Positions 1-8,643 of a stretch of DNA of 48,388 nucleotides are shown here, one piece after another. Every line of letters starts with the position of its first letter. Position 1 is the first letter of the stretch. The notes beneath the pieces were generated by a model. It was not told where the DNA came from. It searched no databases and saw only the letters and a list, made by a program, of their open reading frames with translations. Position numbers and translations under genes: made by a program. Source of the DNA: Lachnospiraceae bacterium. GTDB taxonomy: Bacteria > Bacillota > Clostridia > Lachnospirales > Lachnospiraceae. The stretch spans positions 1 to 48,388 of the forward strand of contig JAILKJ010000057.1 of NCBI GenBank assembly GCA_024693845.1. The letters are read 5' to 3'.

Positions 1-2
1 AT

Positions 3-3000
3 GAAGATGGTATAGGAAGCTATGGGTTGTTTGCAAACTGCATCAATCTGACCGAGCTGGATCTGCGGGGACTGGATACCTCCCGTATGACCACCATGCG
101 CAATATGTTTGGCTCGTGCAGGAATCTTGAATCACTGGATATGAGCATGCTGGATACTTCTTCCTGCACCTGTATGGGCTTTTTGTTCAAAGACTGTCAA
201 AAGTTATCTAAAGTTAATCTGGATAATGTGGATACATCCAAGGTGATAGATGCCGGCGGCATGTTTCGAGGCTGCAGTGCCCTGACAGAGCTGGATCTGT
301 CAAGCTTTGATACTTCCAGTGTGGAAAGGATTACCAATATGTTCAATGGCTGCACCAACCTGGAAACGATCTATGTTTCCGACAGGTTTGTGCTGGATCC
401 CACAAAGGTAACGGAGAACAGCTCAGCGCGTATCACGGGAGGCATCGATCCGCCGGTAAGTACCCAGATGTTTTACGGCTGCCGCAACCTGAAAGGCGGA
501 AAGGGCACGGAGTATAATGGAGAGGTTACGAACAAGGCCTATGCTCGCATCGATGGGACAAATGATCAGCCGGGGTATTTTACCGGTATTTACGATATGC
601 TACTTGAGACCGACCCGTCTGACTGGGGCTATGAAACGGGGACGATCATGGATGGCGGAGTGGAAGTGCCGGCAATCTTTTTGGAGGATTACAAGCCCCA
701 CAAGAAGGGGATCCAAAAGATCATTATCCCTTCCAGTATGACGATCCGAAAGACGGAGTATGTGGTAGTACTCTGTTCCATGACTATGCCCGGTGACGAC
801 TTTGATGACATCTATGATAAACCGGCCTGGAATCTGAGAAGTATCATTTGCGGGGAAGGTCTTCGCCTTGGAAACTGCCGGAAAGAGGAGGGGCAGATCG
901 GCGGCATCTTTGCCGGCTGCAACCTTATGTCAGATCTGCAGGCGGAGTATGTAAACACGGATGATGTCACGGATATGTCTTACATGTTTTTTGCCTGCTC
1001 CAGCATGGATGAGTTTGATTTTAGCAGGTTTGATTCGGCTAATGTGACGAATATGAGTCATATGTTTGATTCCTGCTCAGGAGTGCAGAGTCTGAATCTT
1101 GCGGATCTGAATACCGCGAAAGTAACGGATATGAGCTATATGTTCAGTGACTGCAGGAATATGACCTCCCTGGAACTGAAGGGATTTGATACGTCCAAAG
1201 TGACGAACATGAGCTATATGTTCTCAAGCTGCGGATATCTTAAGGATCTGTGGAATCATAAGGATCTGAATACGGGAAACGTAACGGACATGAGCTACAT
1301 GTTCTCCGGTTGCTATAGCCTTACCTTCCTGGATCTTTCAAGATATGATACTTCCAAAGTGAAGAACATGGAAGGAATGCTTTCCGGCTGCAGCGGACTT
1401 CGGGCCGTGGATATCCGGAACTTTGATCTGTCAAGTGTAGTGAATCTGAAAAACATGTTTATCCATGACAAGGAGCTTCTTCGGATCTATGCCTCCGATT
1501 CCCTGGTTTTGCCCCGGGCTGTCCGGGGACAGAGCATGTTCCTGTTCTGTGAGAAGCTTATCGGCGGAAATATGACCGCCTATGATCCGCTGCATGTAGA
1601 TGCAAGCTATGCCCATGTTGAATGGAGTAAGAGCGAAAACCTGCTTCCTCTTATGGAGACTTACAGGGATCCCAATGCGGATCCTGCGGCTGATACACCG
1701 GGATATTTTACGCCGCTGTTCGGTTATACCGTATCCGGAAATGATCTGGGGAATAAGCAGATAAATGAGGAAGAAAGAACGGTTCTTTTGCACCAGATGG
1801 GTGAAGACATGATGAACAGTTCGGAACCTGCGATCAATATTCCGGCCTTTATGGAGGTGAATGGACAGGAGTACCGGGTAGTACTGGATCAATTAAATAT
1901 TCCTCAGTTAGCCCAGTCGGTGACCATGATCGGAGATGTACGGTGTACGACAGGCGGAAACCTTCTCTACATTTCTTCCGGGCCCTTACTCTATTTGGAC
2001 CTGACAGGTGTTGACAGCAGCGGCGTAGAGGACAAACGCAATATGGTGCATTCATGCAGTGATACTGTGGTCCTGAATTTGAGCGGATTTGATTTTTCAC
2101 AAACTGAGGATCTGGGAGGCATTTTTACGAACAACTCCGATTTAAGAGAACTGTATTTAAAGAATGTTAAAACAAGTGGCGTGAAGAGTATGGCCACTAT
2201 GTTTACACAATGCGCAAATCTGCAGAGTCTGGATCTCAGCAGTTTTGATACATCTTCCGTAACGACCATGTACGATATGTTCCATGGATGCAGCAGTCTG
2301 AAAGAGCTGGATCTGAGCGGCTTTAAGCTGGGAAAAGTAAATAGCCTCAACGGTATGTTCACGGGGTGCAGCAACCTGGAAATACTGGATCTGAGTTGTC
2401 TTGGCACGCTGACAGCCGGGGAGATCAATACGGATCAGATGTTCTACAATTGCGCATCTCTGAAGACCATTTATGCGGATGCCTCTCTTCCGCAAACAGA
2501 AGGATCACGGCCCGAGATATTCCCCGGCTGCGAGGCTTTGGTCGGCGGCAAAGGTACGGAATACAGCTCGAGTCATATATCCGGCGATTACGGCCGTATC
2601 GATGGCGGAGCAAATTCCGACACACCGGGTTACTTTACGGATATCAAAGAGAAGTACAAGAAGGACAAGAACAATACGTTGTACTATTCCTGGTCCTTTA
2701 AGAACAACGCGGACGATGAGAAGGGAATGCGGTATCCGGAGGGCTATATCATTCCCGAGTACCGTTATCTTACCATGTTCGGAAAGAGCGGAAAGGATAA
2801 ATTCCGGTTCTACGGAAAGGACGATATCTGGAGCGGCAGCTGCTACGGACTGTCCGCTGCAAGCTCCCTGTTTACGGTCAACGGTAACGGGATCGCGCTG
2901 GAGGATTATGAGGCAGAAGCCGGATCCATCAATGATGCGCAGATCCTGGTAAACGGAGATCCCGTGCCTGTGAACTCCGAGACGGGTCTTAGGGAGGAAG

Positions 3001-5975
3001 TGGACGCCCTTAAGCGCTTCATTGAAGAACTTCAGATCTCTCAGTGTGATGAGAGAGTGGCTCTTTGCATGGTCACAAACGATGATCTGGATGATGTGGT
3101 AGAAGCAGTGAAAACGGAGAAGCGTCCCGTGATCATCGGCGTCGGCGGAAGGATCACGGATAATGAAGAGTCCTTCATGTGCGGACATGCGCTGCTGGCT
3201 TATAAGATCGAAGAGCGACATGATTCCGCCGATATCTATGTTTATGACAGCAACCATCCGGGTGAGGAACGGAGCATCCTTGTACATAAGGATGATGATC
3301 AGGAGCACTATACGGAATGGTGCTATGATCTGGGACCGGATTCTACCGGGCAATCCTTTGAGCTGGCAACGGCAGGGTATGAAACGGAGTATCCGGACGA
3401 CAGCTTCCTTTACTTCGTTCCCTATGATGTCTATTCCTCTGTCTATCTGGATAAGGGTAATTACTATGATGCGGACTGGGTCATTTCCGATTCGGATACG
3501 GATGAGTGGGCCGACGAGGATGAAGAGAAATATCAGAACATGACCTGGACCAAGAAGGAGCAGGAGCTCTATGATAAGGAGCCCTGGACCGAGAAAGAGG
3601 AACAGGAATATGAAACCGGAACCGGAGCTTATGCTCAGGTGGCTTCCGATGCGGAATTTGACGAAGATCCCTGGACGGATCAGGAAGAGGCGGATTATCA
3701 GACGGTACGAAGCCTCTTGGGCGGCATGCCTTCGGATGCGGAATATAATGCAGATGAGTGGACAAGTGCGGAAGAGACAGAGTATGCGGCGGCAGCAACC
3801 CATAACGGTATCGCATCGGATGATGAATACCTGATGAAGCCCTGGACCAACTCCGAAGAGCAGGCTTACAAGGAAGGTCAGATCGCTTCGGAGGCGGAGT
3901 TTACCGAAGATCCCTGGACGGACAGGGAAGAGAGGCTCTATGACGAGATGGGCCTTGCAAGCGATGCGGACTACGACGATAGTCCCTGGACCGGGACAGA
4001 GGAAGCGGAATATAAGGATATGCAGGAAGAGCTTCCCACGGTAAAAGAGTACAAGGAAGATCCCTGGACCAAAGATGAGGAAGAACTGTTAGGTATCATA
4101 GGAAAAGCCTCCGATGCGGAATATGCAAAGGAGCCCTGGACAGAAACTGAAGAGTCTCTCTTTGACGTCATTGGCATGGCGGAAGACAATGTCTACCAGT
4201 GGGGTCAGGAGGATGAAGCCGAGTATGAAAAGTGGATCGCCGATGGTGCAGATCTGTCAAGGCTTTCTTCTCCCATGAAGTACAGAATGAAGTACCGCAT
4301 GAAGTATCGCATGAAGTACAGAATGAAGTACCGCATGAAGTATCGCATGAAGTACAGAATGAAGTACCGCATGAAATACCGAATGAAATACCGCATGAAA
4401 TACCGCATGAAGTATCGCATGAAGTACAGAATGAAGTACCGCATGAAATACCGCATGAAGTATCGAATGAAGTACCGCATGAAATACCGAATGAAATACC
4501 GCATGAAGTATCGAATGAAATACCGTATGAAGGCCATGCTGGTAAACAGCCCTGACTATACCATTTCCTCTGTCAGCGGAAATGGCGTAAGGACCATTGC
4601 AACCGTTCAGAATGATACCCTGATCCCTACGGAGGGAACGGCGGAGGATGAGGTCTTCAAGCTCAGACCCATGGGCATTCAGATCGACAGCAAAGAGGAT
4701 TCCTCAGAACAGTCGAAGGTGGTATTTTTACCTGCGAACATACAGCAGAAGATCGAAAAGCCCGAGGATCAGAAGCAGCTTGAGGTTTCCATGATGGACA
4801 ATGACAAGGTGCTGAACGTTTCCACCACCGGCAGCAGCGTAACGGCTAATATCAATGCCGAAGAGGAAAAGACGGCGGTGGTTACCATCGACCAGGAGGC
4901 CCGTGTCGAGTACACCGGTTCCAACGGAGACAAGGTGGAGATCACCAAGGTCAGCGAGAGCGGACAGGAGATCGGCTCTGTCAGCGTTACCGTATCGGGG
5001 AACGATGCCGGAGAAACCACCTCAGCCGTTACCGTTAAGGAAGACGGTGTCAGTGTGGAAAACGGCGGTGAGATCGAAGCAAACGGTCTTCCCGTGGTAC
5101 GGGTTATGAAGCATTACGAGGCCAAAACGCCCACCTGCGCCGAGAGCGGTAATCTGGAATACTGGGAGGATGAATCGATCGGTAAATTCTTCTCAGATGA
5201 AAACTGTGAGCATGAAGTAGAAGAAGAGGCCATGCTCCTTGCTAAGGATATGGATAACCACGTGGGTGAGGCCATGGTGGAGGGTGCCGTTGCTGCCACT
5301 TGCCTGAAGAAAGGCTACAGCGGAGATACCTATTGCTCGGCCTGCGCGGCGCTTCTTAAGAAGGGAAGCGAGACACCCGTGAAGACCCATGTTCCGGCAG
5401 CGGCTGTCAGAGAGAACGAAAAGCAGGCCAGCGCAACTGCCGACGGCGGTTATGACGAGGTGGTATATTGCAGGGACTGCCATACCCAGCTTTCCAGAAA
5501 CCACCGCATCATCACCAAGACCGGTTCCGTTAGCAAGGGCTCGAAAGTTAAGGATGCATCGTCCAAGGCGTCCTATGTCGTAAGCTCCACCGGATCCGAC
5601 AGAACGGTTACCTATACGAAATGCGAAGCGAACAAGAAGGCAAGCTCAGTGACCATTCCTGCTACGGTGAATATTGACGGACAGTCTTATAAGGTAAAAG
5701 AGATCGCCAAGGGTGCCTTCAAGGGCAGAAAGAAGCTGAAGAAGGTCACCATCGGGGCCAATGTGGAGGTGATCGGCAAGGAGGCCTTCAAGGGCTGCAG
5801 TAAGCTGGGTACCGTCACCATCAAGACCACGAAGCTTACCAGTAAGAGCGTAGGCAAAAATGCCTTCAAGGGCATTTCGTCCAAGGCCAAATTCAAGGTT
5901 CCGAAGAAGTGTAAGAAGGCATATTCCGGCTTTTTGAAGAAGAAAGGCGCTCCCAAGGGGGCTAAGATCAAGTAA
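3..5975 (+). CDS. Giant BspA-like surface protein with papain-like domain and (MKYR)21 repeat, 5' partial
   Basis: The reading frame is open to the left edge, so the start and any signal peptide lie outside the window; at least 1990 codons are visible. Three blocks of BspA-type/DUF285 leucine-rich repeats (motifs like LDLSSFDTSSV and MF.GC..L) each end in a GYFT segment near 580, 1710 and 2640. A papain-like segment follows: Cys at 2841 in GSCYGLSA, His at 3186 in CGHALL, and Asp/Asn at 3246-3254 in YDSNHPG. About nine acidic repeats with core PWTxxEExxY run from about 3540 to 4230. A tetrapeptide MKYR is then repeated 21 times (4275-4526). After this come a beta-rich region, cysteine pairs resembling zinc-ribbon repeats near 5120-5480, and a basic C-terminal LRR_5-like tail (AFKGCSKL). 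Family knowledge suggests secretion and adhesion or host/fibre interaction. Proteolytic activity is inferred from the three aligned residues only. Confidence 0.85.
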   Translation, partial: EDGIGSYGLFANCINLTELDLRGLDTSRMTTMRNMFGSCRNLESLDMSMLDTSSCTCMGFLFKDCQKLSKVNLDNVDTSKVIDAGGMFRGCSALTELDLSSFDTSSVERITNMFNGCTNLETIYVSDRFVLDPTKVTENSSARITGGIDPPVSTQMFYGCRNLKGGKGTEYNGEVTNKAYARIDGTNDQPGYFTGIYDMLLETDPSDWGYETGTIMDGGVEVPAIFLEDYKPHKKGIQKIIIPSSMTIRKTEYVVVLCSMTMPGDDFDDIYDKPAWNLRSIICGEGLRLGNCRKEEGQIGGIFAGCNLMSDLQAEYVNTDDVTDMSYMFFACSSMDEFDFSRFDSANVTNMSHMFDSCSGVQSLNLADLNTAKVTDMSYMFSDCRNMTSLELKGFDTSKVTNMSYMFSSCGYLKDLWNHKDLNTGNVTDMSYMFSGCYSLTFLDLSRYDTSKVKNMEGMLSGCSGLRAVDIRNFDLSSVVNLKNMFIHDKELLRIYASDSLVLPRAVRGQSMFLFCEKLIGGNMTAYDPLHVDASYAHVEWSKSENLLPLMETYRDPNADPAADTPGYFTPLFGYTVSGNDLGNKQINEEERTVLLHQMGEDMMNSSEPAINIPAFMEVNGQEYRVVLDQLNIPQLAQSVTMIGDVRCTTGGNLLYISSGPLLYLDLTGVDSSGVEDKRNMVHSCSDTVVLNLSGFDFSQTEDLGGIFTNNSDLRELYLKNVKTSGVKSMATMFTQCANLQSLDLSSFDTSSVTTMYDMFHGCSSLKELDLSGFKLGKVNSLNGMFTGCSNLEILDLSCLGTLTAGEINTDQMFYNCASLKTIYADASLPQTEGSRPEIFPGCEALVGGKGTEYSSSHISGDYGRIDGGANSDTPGYFTDIKEKYKKDKNNTLYYSWSFKNNADDEKGMRYPEGYIIPEYRYLTMFGKSGKDKFRFYGKDDIWSGSCYGLSAASSLFTVNGNGIALEDYEAEAGSINDAQILVNGDPVPVNSETGLREEVDALKRFIEELQISQCDERVALCMVTNDDLDDVVEAVKTEKRPVIIGVGGRITDNEESFMCGHALLAYKIEERHDSADIYVYDSNHPGEERSILVHKDDDQEHYTEWCYDLGPDSTGQSFELATAGYETEYPDDSFLYFVPYDVYSSVYLDKGNYYDADWVISDSDTDEWADEDEEKYQNMTWTKKEQELYDKEPWTEKEEQEYETGTGAYAQVASDAEFDEDPWTDQEEADYQTVRSLLGGMPSDAEYNADEWTSAEETEYAAAATHNGIASDDEYLMKPWTNSEEQAYKEGQIASEAEFTEDPWTDREERLYDEMGLASDADYDDSPWTGTEEAEYKDMQEELPTVKEYKEDPWTKDEEELLGIIGKASDAEYAKEPWTETEESLFDVIGMAEDNVYQWGQEDEAEYEKWIADGADLSRLSSPMKYRMKYRMKYRMKYRMKYRMKYRMKYRMKYRMKYRMKYRMKYRMKYRMKYRMKYRMKYRMKYRMKYRMKYRMKYRMKYRMKYRMKAMLVNSPDYTISSVSGNGVRTIATVQNDTLIPTEGTAEDEVFKLRPMGIQIDSKEDSSEQSKVVFLPANIQQKIEKPEDQKQLEVSMMDNDKVLNVSTTGSSVTANINAEEEKTAVVTIDQEARVEYTGSNGDKVEITKVSESGQEIGSVSVTVSGNDAGETTSAVTVKEDGVSVENGGEIEANGLPVVRVMKHYEAKTPTCAESGNLEYWEDESIGKFFSDENCEHEVEEEAMLLAKDMDNHVGEAMVEGAVAATCLKKGYSGDTYCSACAALLKKGSETPVKTHVPAAAVRENEKQASATADGGYDEVVYCRDCHTQLSRNHRIITKTGSVSKGSKVKDASSKASYVVSSTGSDRTVTYTKCEANKKASSVTIPATVNIDGQSYKVKEIAKGAFKGRKKLKKVTIGANVEVIGKEAFKGCSKLGTVTIKTTKLTSKSVGKNAFKGISSKAKFKVPKKCKKAYSGFLKKKGAPKGAKIK
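4275..4526 (+). repeat. 12-bp coding tandem repeat, 21 units, (MKYR)21
   Basis: Twenty-one consecutive 12-bp units all encode Met-Lys-Tyr-Arg, followed by a partial unit (Met-Lys). Units differ only at synonymous sites (AAG/AAA, TAC/TAT, AGA/CGC/CGA/CGT). The first eight units follow a three-unit 36-bp order (AGA type, CGC type, TAT-CGC type), which points to duplication of larger blocks. Because the unit is a multiple of three, copy-number change would keep the frame. The block adds about 42 positive charges to an otherwise acidic neighbourhood. Confidence 0.97.
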
Positions 5976-5991
5976 GATCTTTGAAAAGTGC

Positions 5992-6009
5992 GAAAAAATG
6001 CATTTTTTC
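5992..6009. terminator. AT-rich perfect palindrome, weak terminator candidate
   Basis: An 18-bp perfect palindrome (GAAAAAATG/CATTTTTTC) lies 17 bp after the stop of the surface-protein gene. It has no GC-rich stem, so termination is only a guess based on position. Confidence 0.25.
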
Positions 6010-6010
6010 C

Positions 6011-6039
6011 TTGCATCGCGGCCCTTACCGTGTTAAAAT
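6011..6039 (+). promoter_or_regulatory. Promoter of the rplS operon
   Basis: A -35 box TTGCAT (6011-6016) and a -10 box TAAAAT (6034-6039) are 17 bp apart, with an upstream TG that makes an extended -10. The resulting leader is about 85 nt. It contains a small hairpin AGCCC-CAA-GGGCT (6101-6113) just before the ribosome binding site, and could hold an L19 autoregulatory leader as described for Bacillota, but I cannot confirm that motif by eye. Confidence 0.75.
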
Positions 6040-6132
6040 ACTAGCGTTGCACAAACGAGATGGTCCGCTGGTACAGGGTACGAATGAACATCCGAGATTT
6101 AGCCCCAAGGGCTTAGAATAAGGAGAGTAGTT

Positions 6133-6477
6133 ATGAACGACGTGATCAGAGAGATCGAAGCCGCTCAGCTGAAAGAGACAGTTGACGAGTTTCATGTAGG
6201 TGACACCGTAAAGGTACACGGTAAGATCAAGGAGGGTAACCGCGAGAGAATCCAGATCTTCGAAGGTACCGTGGTAAAGAGACAGGGCGGAAGCAATCGC
6301 GAGACCTTTACTGTCAGGAAGACTTCCGGCGGTATCGGAGTAGAGAAGACCTGGCCCCTTCATTCTCCCAATGTTGAGAAGATCGAAGTGGTACGCAGAG
6401 GTAAGGTAAGACGTGCGAAACTGAATTACCTGAAAGGCCGCGTAGGTAAGAGAGCCAAGGTTAAAGAGCTTCGCTAA
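6133..6477 (+). CDS. rplS: 50S ribosomal protein L19
   Basis: The 114-residue product has the normal L19 length and sequence: an N-terminal helix ([11 protein letters not shown]), the [14 protein letters not shown] strand, RIQIFEGTV, and the conserved tail [20 protein letters not shown]19 sits at the 30S-50S interface of the large subunit. The ATG at 6133 follows a good AAGGAGAG site. The gene heads the rplS-lepB-ylqF-lepB-rnhB order. A hairpin with a short T tract follows it, so much of its expression may be uncoupled from the downstream genes. Confidence 0.98.
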   Translation: MNDVIREIEAAQLKETVDEFHVGDTVKVHGKIKEGNRERIQIFEGTVVKRQGGSNRETFTVRKTSGGIGVEKTWPLHSPNVEKIEVVRRGKVRRAKLNYLKGRVGKRAKVKELR

Positions 6478-6492
6478 AGGAGATTTACAAAA

Positions 6493-6527
6493 GACTCTGA
6501 TCCGGAATCCGGGTCAGGGTCTTTGTT
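6493..6527 (+). terminator. Intrinsic terminator or attenuator after rplS
   Basis: A 13-bp stem (GACTCTGATCCGG with CCGGGTCAGGGTC, two G-U pairs) has an AAT loop and is followed by TTTGTT. It lies between rplS and the first lepB with no clear promoter after it, so partial read-through into lepB is likely. Confidence 0.8.
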
Positions 6528-6545
6528 AAAATCGGAGTAATATAA

Positions 6546-7130
6546 GTGAGACGTAAAAGTAAGGGACTTTCCTTTTACCAAAAACAGAAAAAGCTGAGCA
6601 GGAGCTCCCTGAAGGAGATCATGAGTTATGTCTATATCACCCTGGCAGCCGTTGGTCTTGCCTTCGTGCTGGTGTTCTGCTTAGGACTTCGGACAGGTGT
6701 GATCGGAGTTTCCATGCAGCCTACGCTGTATAACGGACAGCAGATCCTGGTCAACCGGTTTATCTACCGTGTTCTTCCCCCGAGAAGCGGGGATGTGGTG
6801 GCATTTTTACCCGGCGGAAACACCAATACCCATTACTATGTGAAACGGGTAGTGGCAGTGCCCGGGGATACGGTTCAGATCAAGGACGGACAGCTCTATG
6901 TCAACGGCCTTCTCTATAAGGATCACCCTTTTGACAAGATAGAAGAGGCGGGGATCGCAGACGAGCTTCTGACATTGGAGCAGGATGAGTTCTTTACTCT
7001 GGGAGATAACGTTAACAACAGCGAGGACAGCAGAACGGACAATATCGGTCCGGTGAAGAGAGACAACATCGCCGGAAAGGTATGGCTGAAGCTTGCCCAC
7101 GAGGATGAGCCCATCGGCTTAGTGGAGTAA
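6546..7130 (+). CDS. lepB: Signal peptidase I (first copy)
   Basis: The 194-residue protein has a basic N-terminus, one membrane helix at about residues 27-48, and the type I signal peptidase signature. The catalytic Ser56 lies in GVSMQPTL and the general base Lys100 in YYVKRVVAVPGD; the later box GDNVNNSEDSR is also intact. It would cleave signal peptides of Sec and Tat substrates outside the membrane. The start is a GTG at 6546, placed after a GGAG site. It ends 3 nt before ylqF, so the two are co-transcribed. A second signal peptidase gene lies just downstream of ylqF. Confidence 0.95.
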   Translation: MRRKSKGLSFYQKQKKLSRSSLKEIMSYVYITLAAVGLAFVLVFCLGLRTGVIGVSMQPTLYNGQQILVNRFIYRVLPPRSGDVVAFLPGGNTNTHYYVKRVVAVPGDTVQIKDGQLYVNGLLYKDHPFDKIEEAGIADELLTLEQDEFFTLGDNVNNSEDSRTDNIGPVKRDNIAGKVWLKLAHEDEPIGLVE

Positions 7131-7133
7131 GAG

Positions 7134-8051
7134 ATGGAATATCAATGGTATCCGGGCCATATGACCAAGGCCAGAAGGATGATGCAGGAGAATATGGGGC
7201 TGATCGATCTGGTGATCGAATTGGCGGATGCCAGGATCCCGGCTGCCAGCAGGAATCCCGATATCAATGATCTGGCGTGGAACAAACCCCGGATCGTACT
7301 TTTGAACAAGTCGGATCTGGCAGATGAGGCCGTTACCAGAGCCTGGATGAAGCATCTGGAACAGGAGGGCGTCTATGCCGTATCCCTGGATGCCAGGAAC
7401 AGAAGCGGCATGAAGGCCATCGATGCCAATGTGGCCAAGGCCTGCGCTGCAAAGATAGAAAGGGATCGCGCCAGGGGTATTTTGAACCGTCCGGTGAGAG
7501 CCATGGTGGTGGGGATCCCCAATGTGGGTAAGTCCACTTTTATTAATTCATTTGCCAAAAAAGCCGTAGCCAAGACAGGTAACAAGCCGGGTGTTACCAA
7601 GGGAAAGCAGTGGATCAGGATGTCCAAGACCCTGGAACTGCTGGATACCCCCGGCATTTTATGGCCGAAGATGGGAGATCCGGAAACGGGACTGCATCTG
7701 GCGCTGATCGGATCCATGAATGATGAGATCCTGGATCCCGAGAAGATGGCCCTGCAGCTGATCGAAATGCTGGAGCGAAGCTATCCTGAGCTTCTCGGAA
7801 AGCGGTATGGATTTGAAGATCCGGGGATGTTCGGCAACGAGGAGAACAGAGAGCACCGGATCCTGGAAGGGATCGCCAAGGTACGTGGTTGCCTTGGAAA
7901 AGGCGGAGAGGCCAGCTGTGAGAAAGCTGCCGGTATCCTGCTGGAAGACTTCAGGAGCGGAAGACTCGGTCGTATCTCTTTAGAGAGACCGGGGGATGAG
8001 ACAAAGGGTGATATGCAGGAGGAGACCCATGCCGAAGGAAACGGGAACTGA
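7134..8051 (+). CDS. ylqF: Ribosome biogenesis GTPase YlqF/RbgA
   Basis: The 305-residue protein has the circularly permuted GTPase order typical of YlqF: G4 NKSD (residues 58-61) comes before G1 GIPNVGKST (127-135), G2 GVTKG (153-157) and G3 DTPG (171-174). The N-terminal YPGHMTKA box is also typical of the family. In Bacillus RbgA acts late in 50S subunit assembly. The gene lies 3 nt after lepB and overlaps the second lepB by 23 nt, a tightly coupled arrangement. Confidence 0.96.
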   Translation: MEYQWYPGHMTKARRMMQENMGLIDLVIELADARIPAASRNPDINDLAWNKPRIVLLNKSDLADEAVTRAWMKHLEQEGVYAVSLDARNRSGMKAIDANVAKACAAKIERDRARGILNRPVRAMVVGIPNVGKSTFINSFAKKAVAKTGNKPGVTKGKQWIRMSKTLELLDTPGILWPKMGDPETGLHLALIGSMNDEILDPEKMALQLIEMLERSYPELLGKRYGFEDPGMFGNEENREHRILEGIAKVRGCLGKGGEASCEKAAGILLEDFRSGRLGRISLERPGDETKGDMQEETHAEGNGN

Positions 8052-8628
8052 GAAGACAGTCAAGAAGAGCGGTAAAAAGAGAAAGGGCAGACGCAAAGGC
8101 GGATTCCTGAAGGAATTCATCACCATCAGCATCTACTTGCTTTCCGTACTGGTGCTGACCTATCTTCTGATCACCTTCGTGGTACAGAGGACGGTGGTAA
8201 CCGGTGAGTCCATGGAGCCTACTCTTATGGACGGTGATAACCTGCTGGTGGATAAGCTGACTTACCGCTTCCATGAACCCAAGCGGTTCGACGTGGTGGT
8301 ATTTCCCTACAGCGGCGGTGAGAAGTCTTATTACATCAAGAGAGTCATCGGATTGCCGGGAGAGACGGTTTTTATCGATGAAAACGGAATGATCTTTATC
8401 AACGGCAGTCTTCTGGAGGAGAGCTACGGTAAAGAGGTGATCTTAAGCGCGGGATTGGCGGAGACCAATATCAACCTGGGGGCCAATGAGTATTTCGTTC
8501 TGGGAGATAACCGCAACCACAGTGCCGACAGCCGCGATCCCTCCATCGGGCCGGTGGAGCGGAGCGAGATCGTGGGACGGGCATGGGTGAGGACCTATCC
8601 CTTTAAGAAGTTTGGAAAGCTTCGTTGA
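8029..8628 (+). CDS. lepB: Signal peptidase I (second copy)
   Basis: The ATG at 8029 is chosen because AGGAGG lies at 8017-8022, six bases upstream; an in-frame ATG at 7996 has no such site. The 199-residue product has a long Lys/Arg-rich cytoplasmic start, one membrane helix (about residues 27-52), catalytic Ser61 in GESMEPTL, Lys104 in YYIKRVIGLPGE, and the GDNRNHSADSR box. It is clearly divergent from the first copy, so the two probably differ in substrate preference or timing rather than being a recent duplication. Its start overlaps the end of ylqF. Confidence 0.95.
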   Translation: MPKETGTEKTVKKSGKKRKGRRKGGFLKEFITISIYLLSVLVLTYLLITFVVQRTVVTGESMEPTLMDGDNLLVDKLTYRFHEPKRFDVVVFPYSGGEKSYYIKRVIGLPGETVFIDENGMIFINGSLLEESYGKEVILSAGLAETNINLGANEYFVLGDNRNHSADSRDPSIGPVERSEIVGRAWVRTYPFKKFGKLR

Positions 8629-8643
8629 GGAGGTTGACATAAT

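Noticed and set aside
2505-3803. Minus-strand open frame inside the first surface-protein gene
   Set aside because: The product is an Ile/Arg-rich low-complexity sequence antisense to the Asp/Glu-rich repeats; it has no gene-like features.
4205-4555. Open frames in two other readings of the 12-bp repeat (EVPH-type on plus, RYFM-type on minus)
   Set aside because: A 12-bp repeat without stops leaves several frames open automatically. The flanking protein sequence before and after continues in the MKYR frame.
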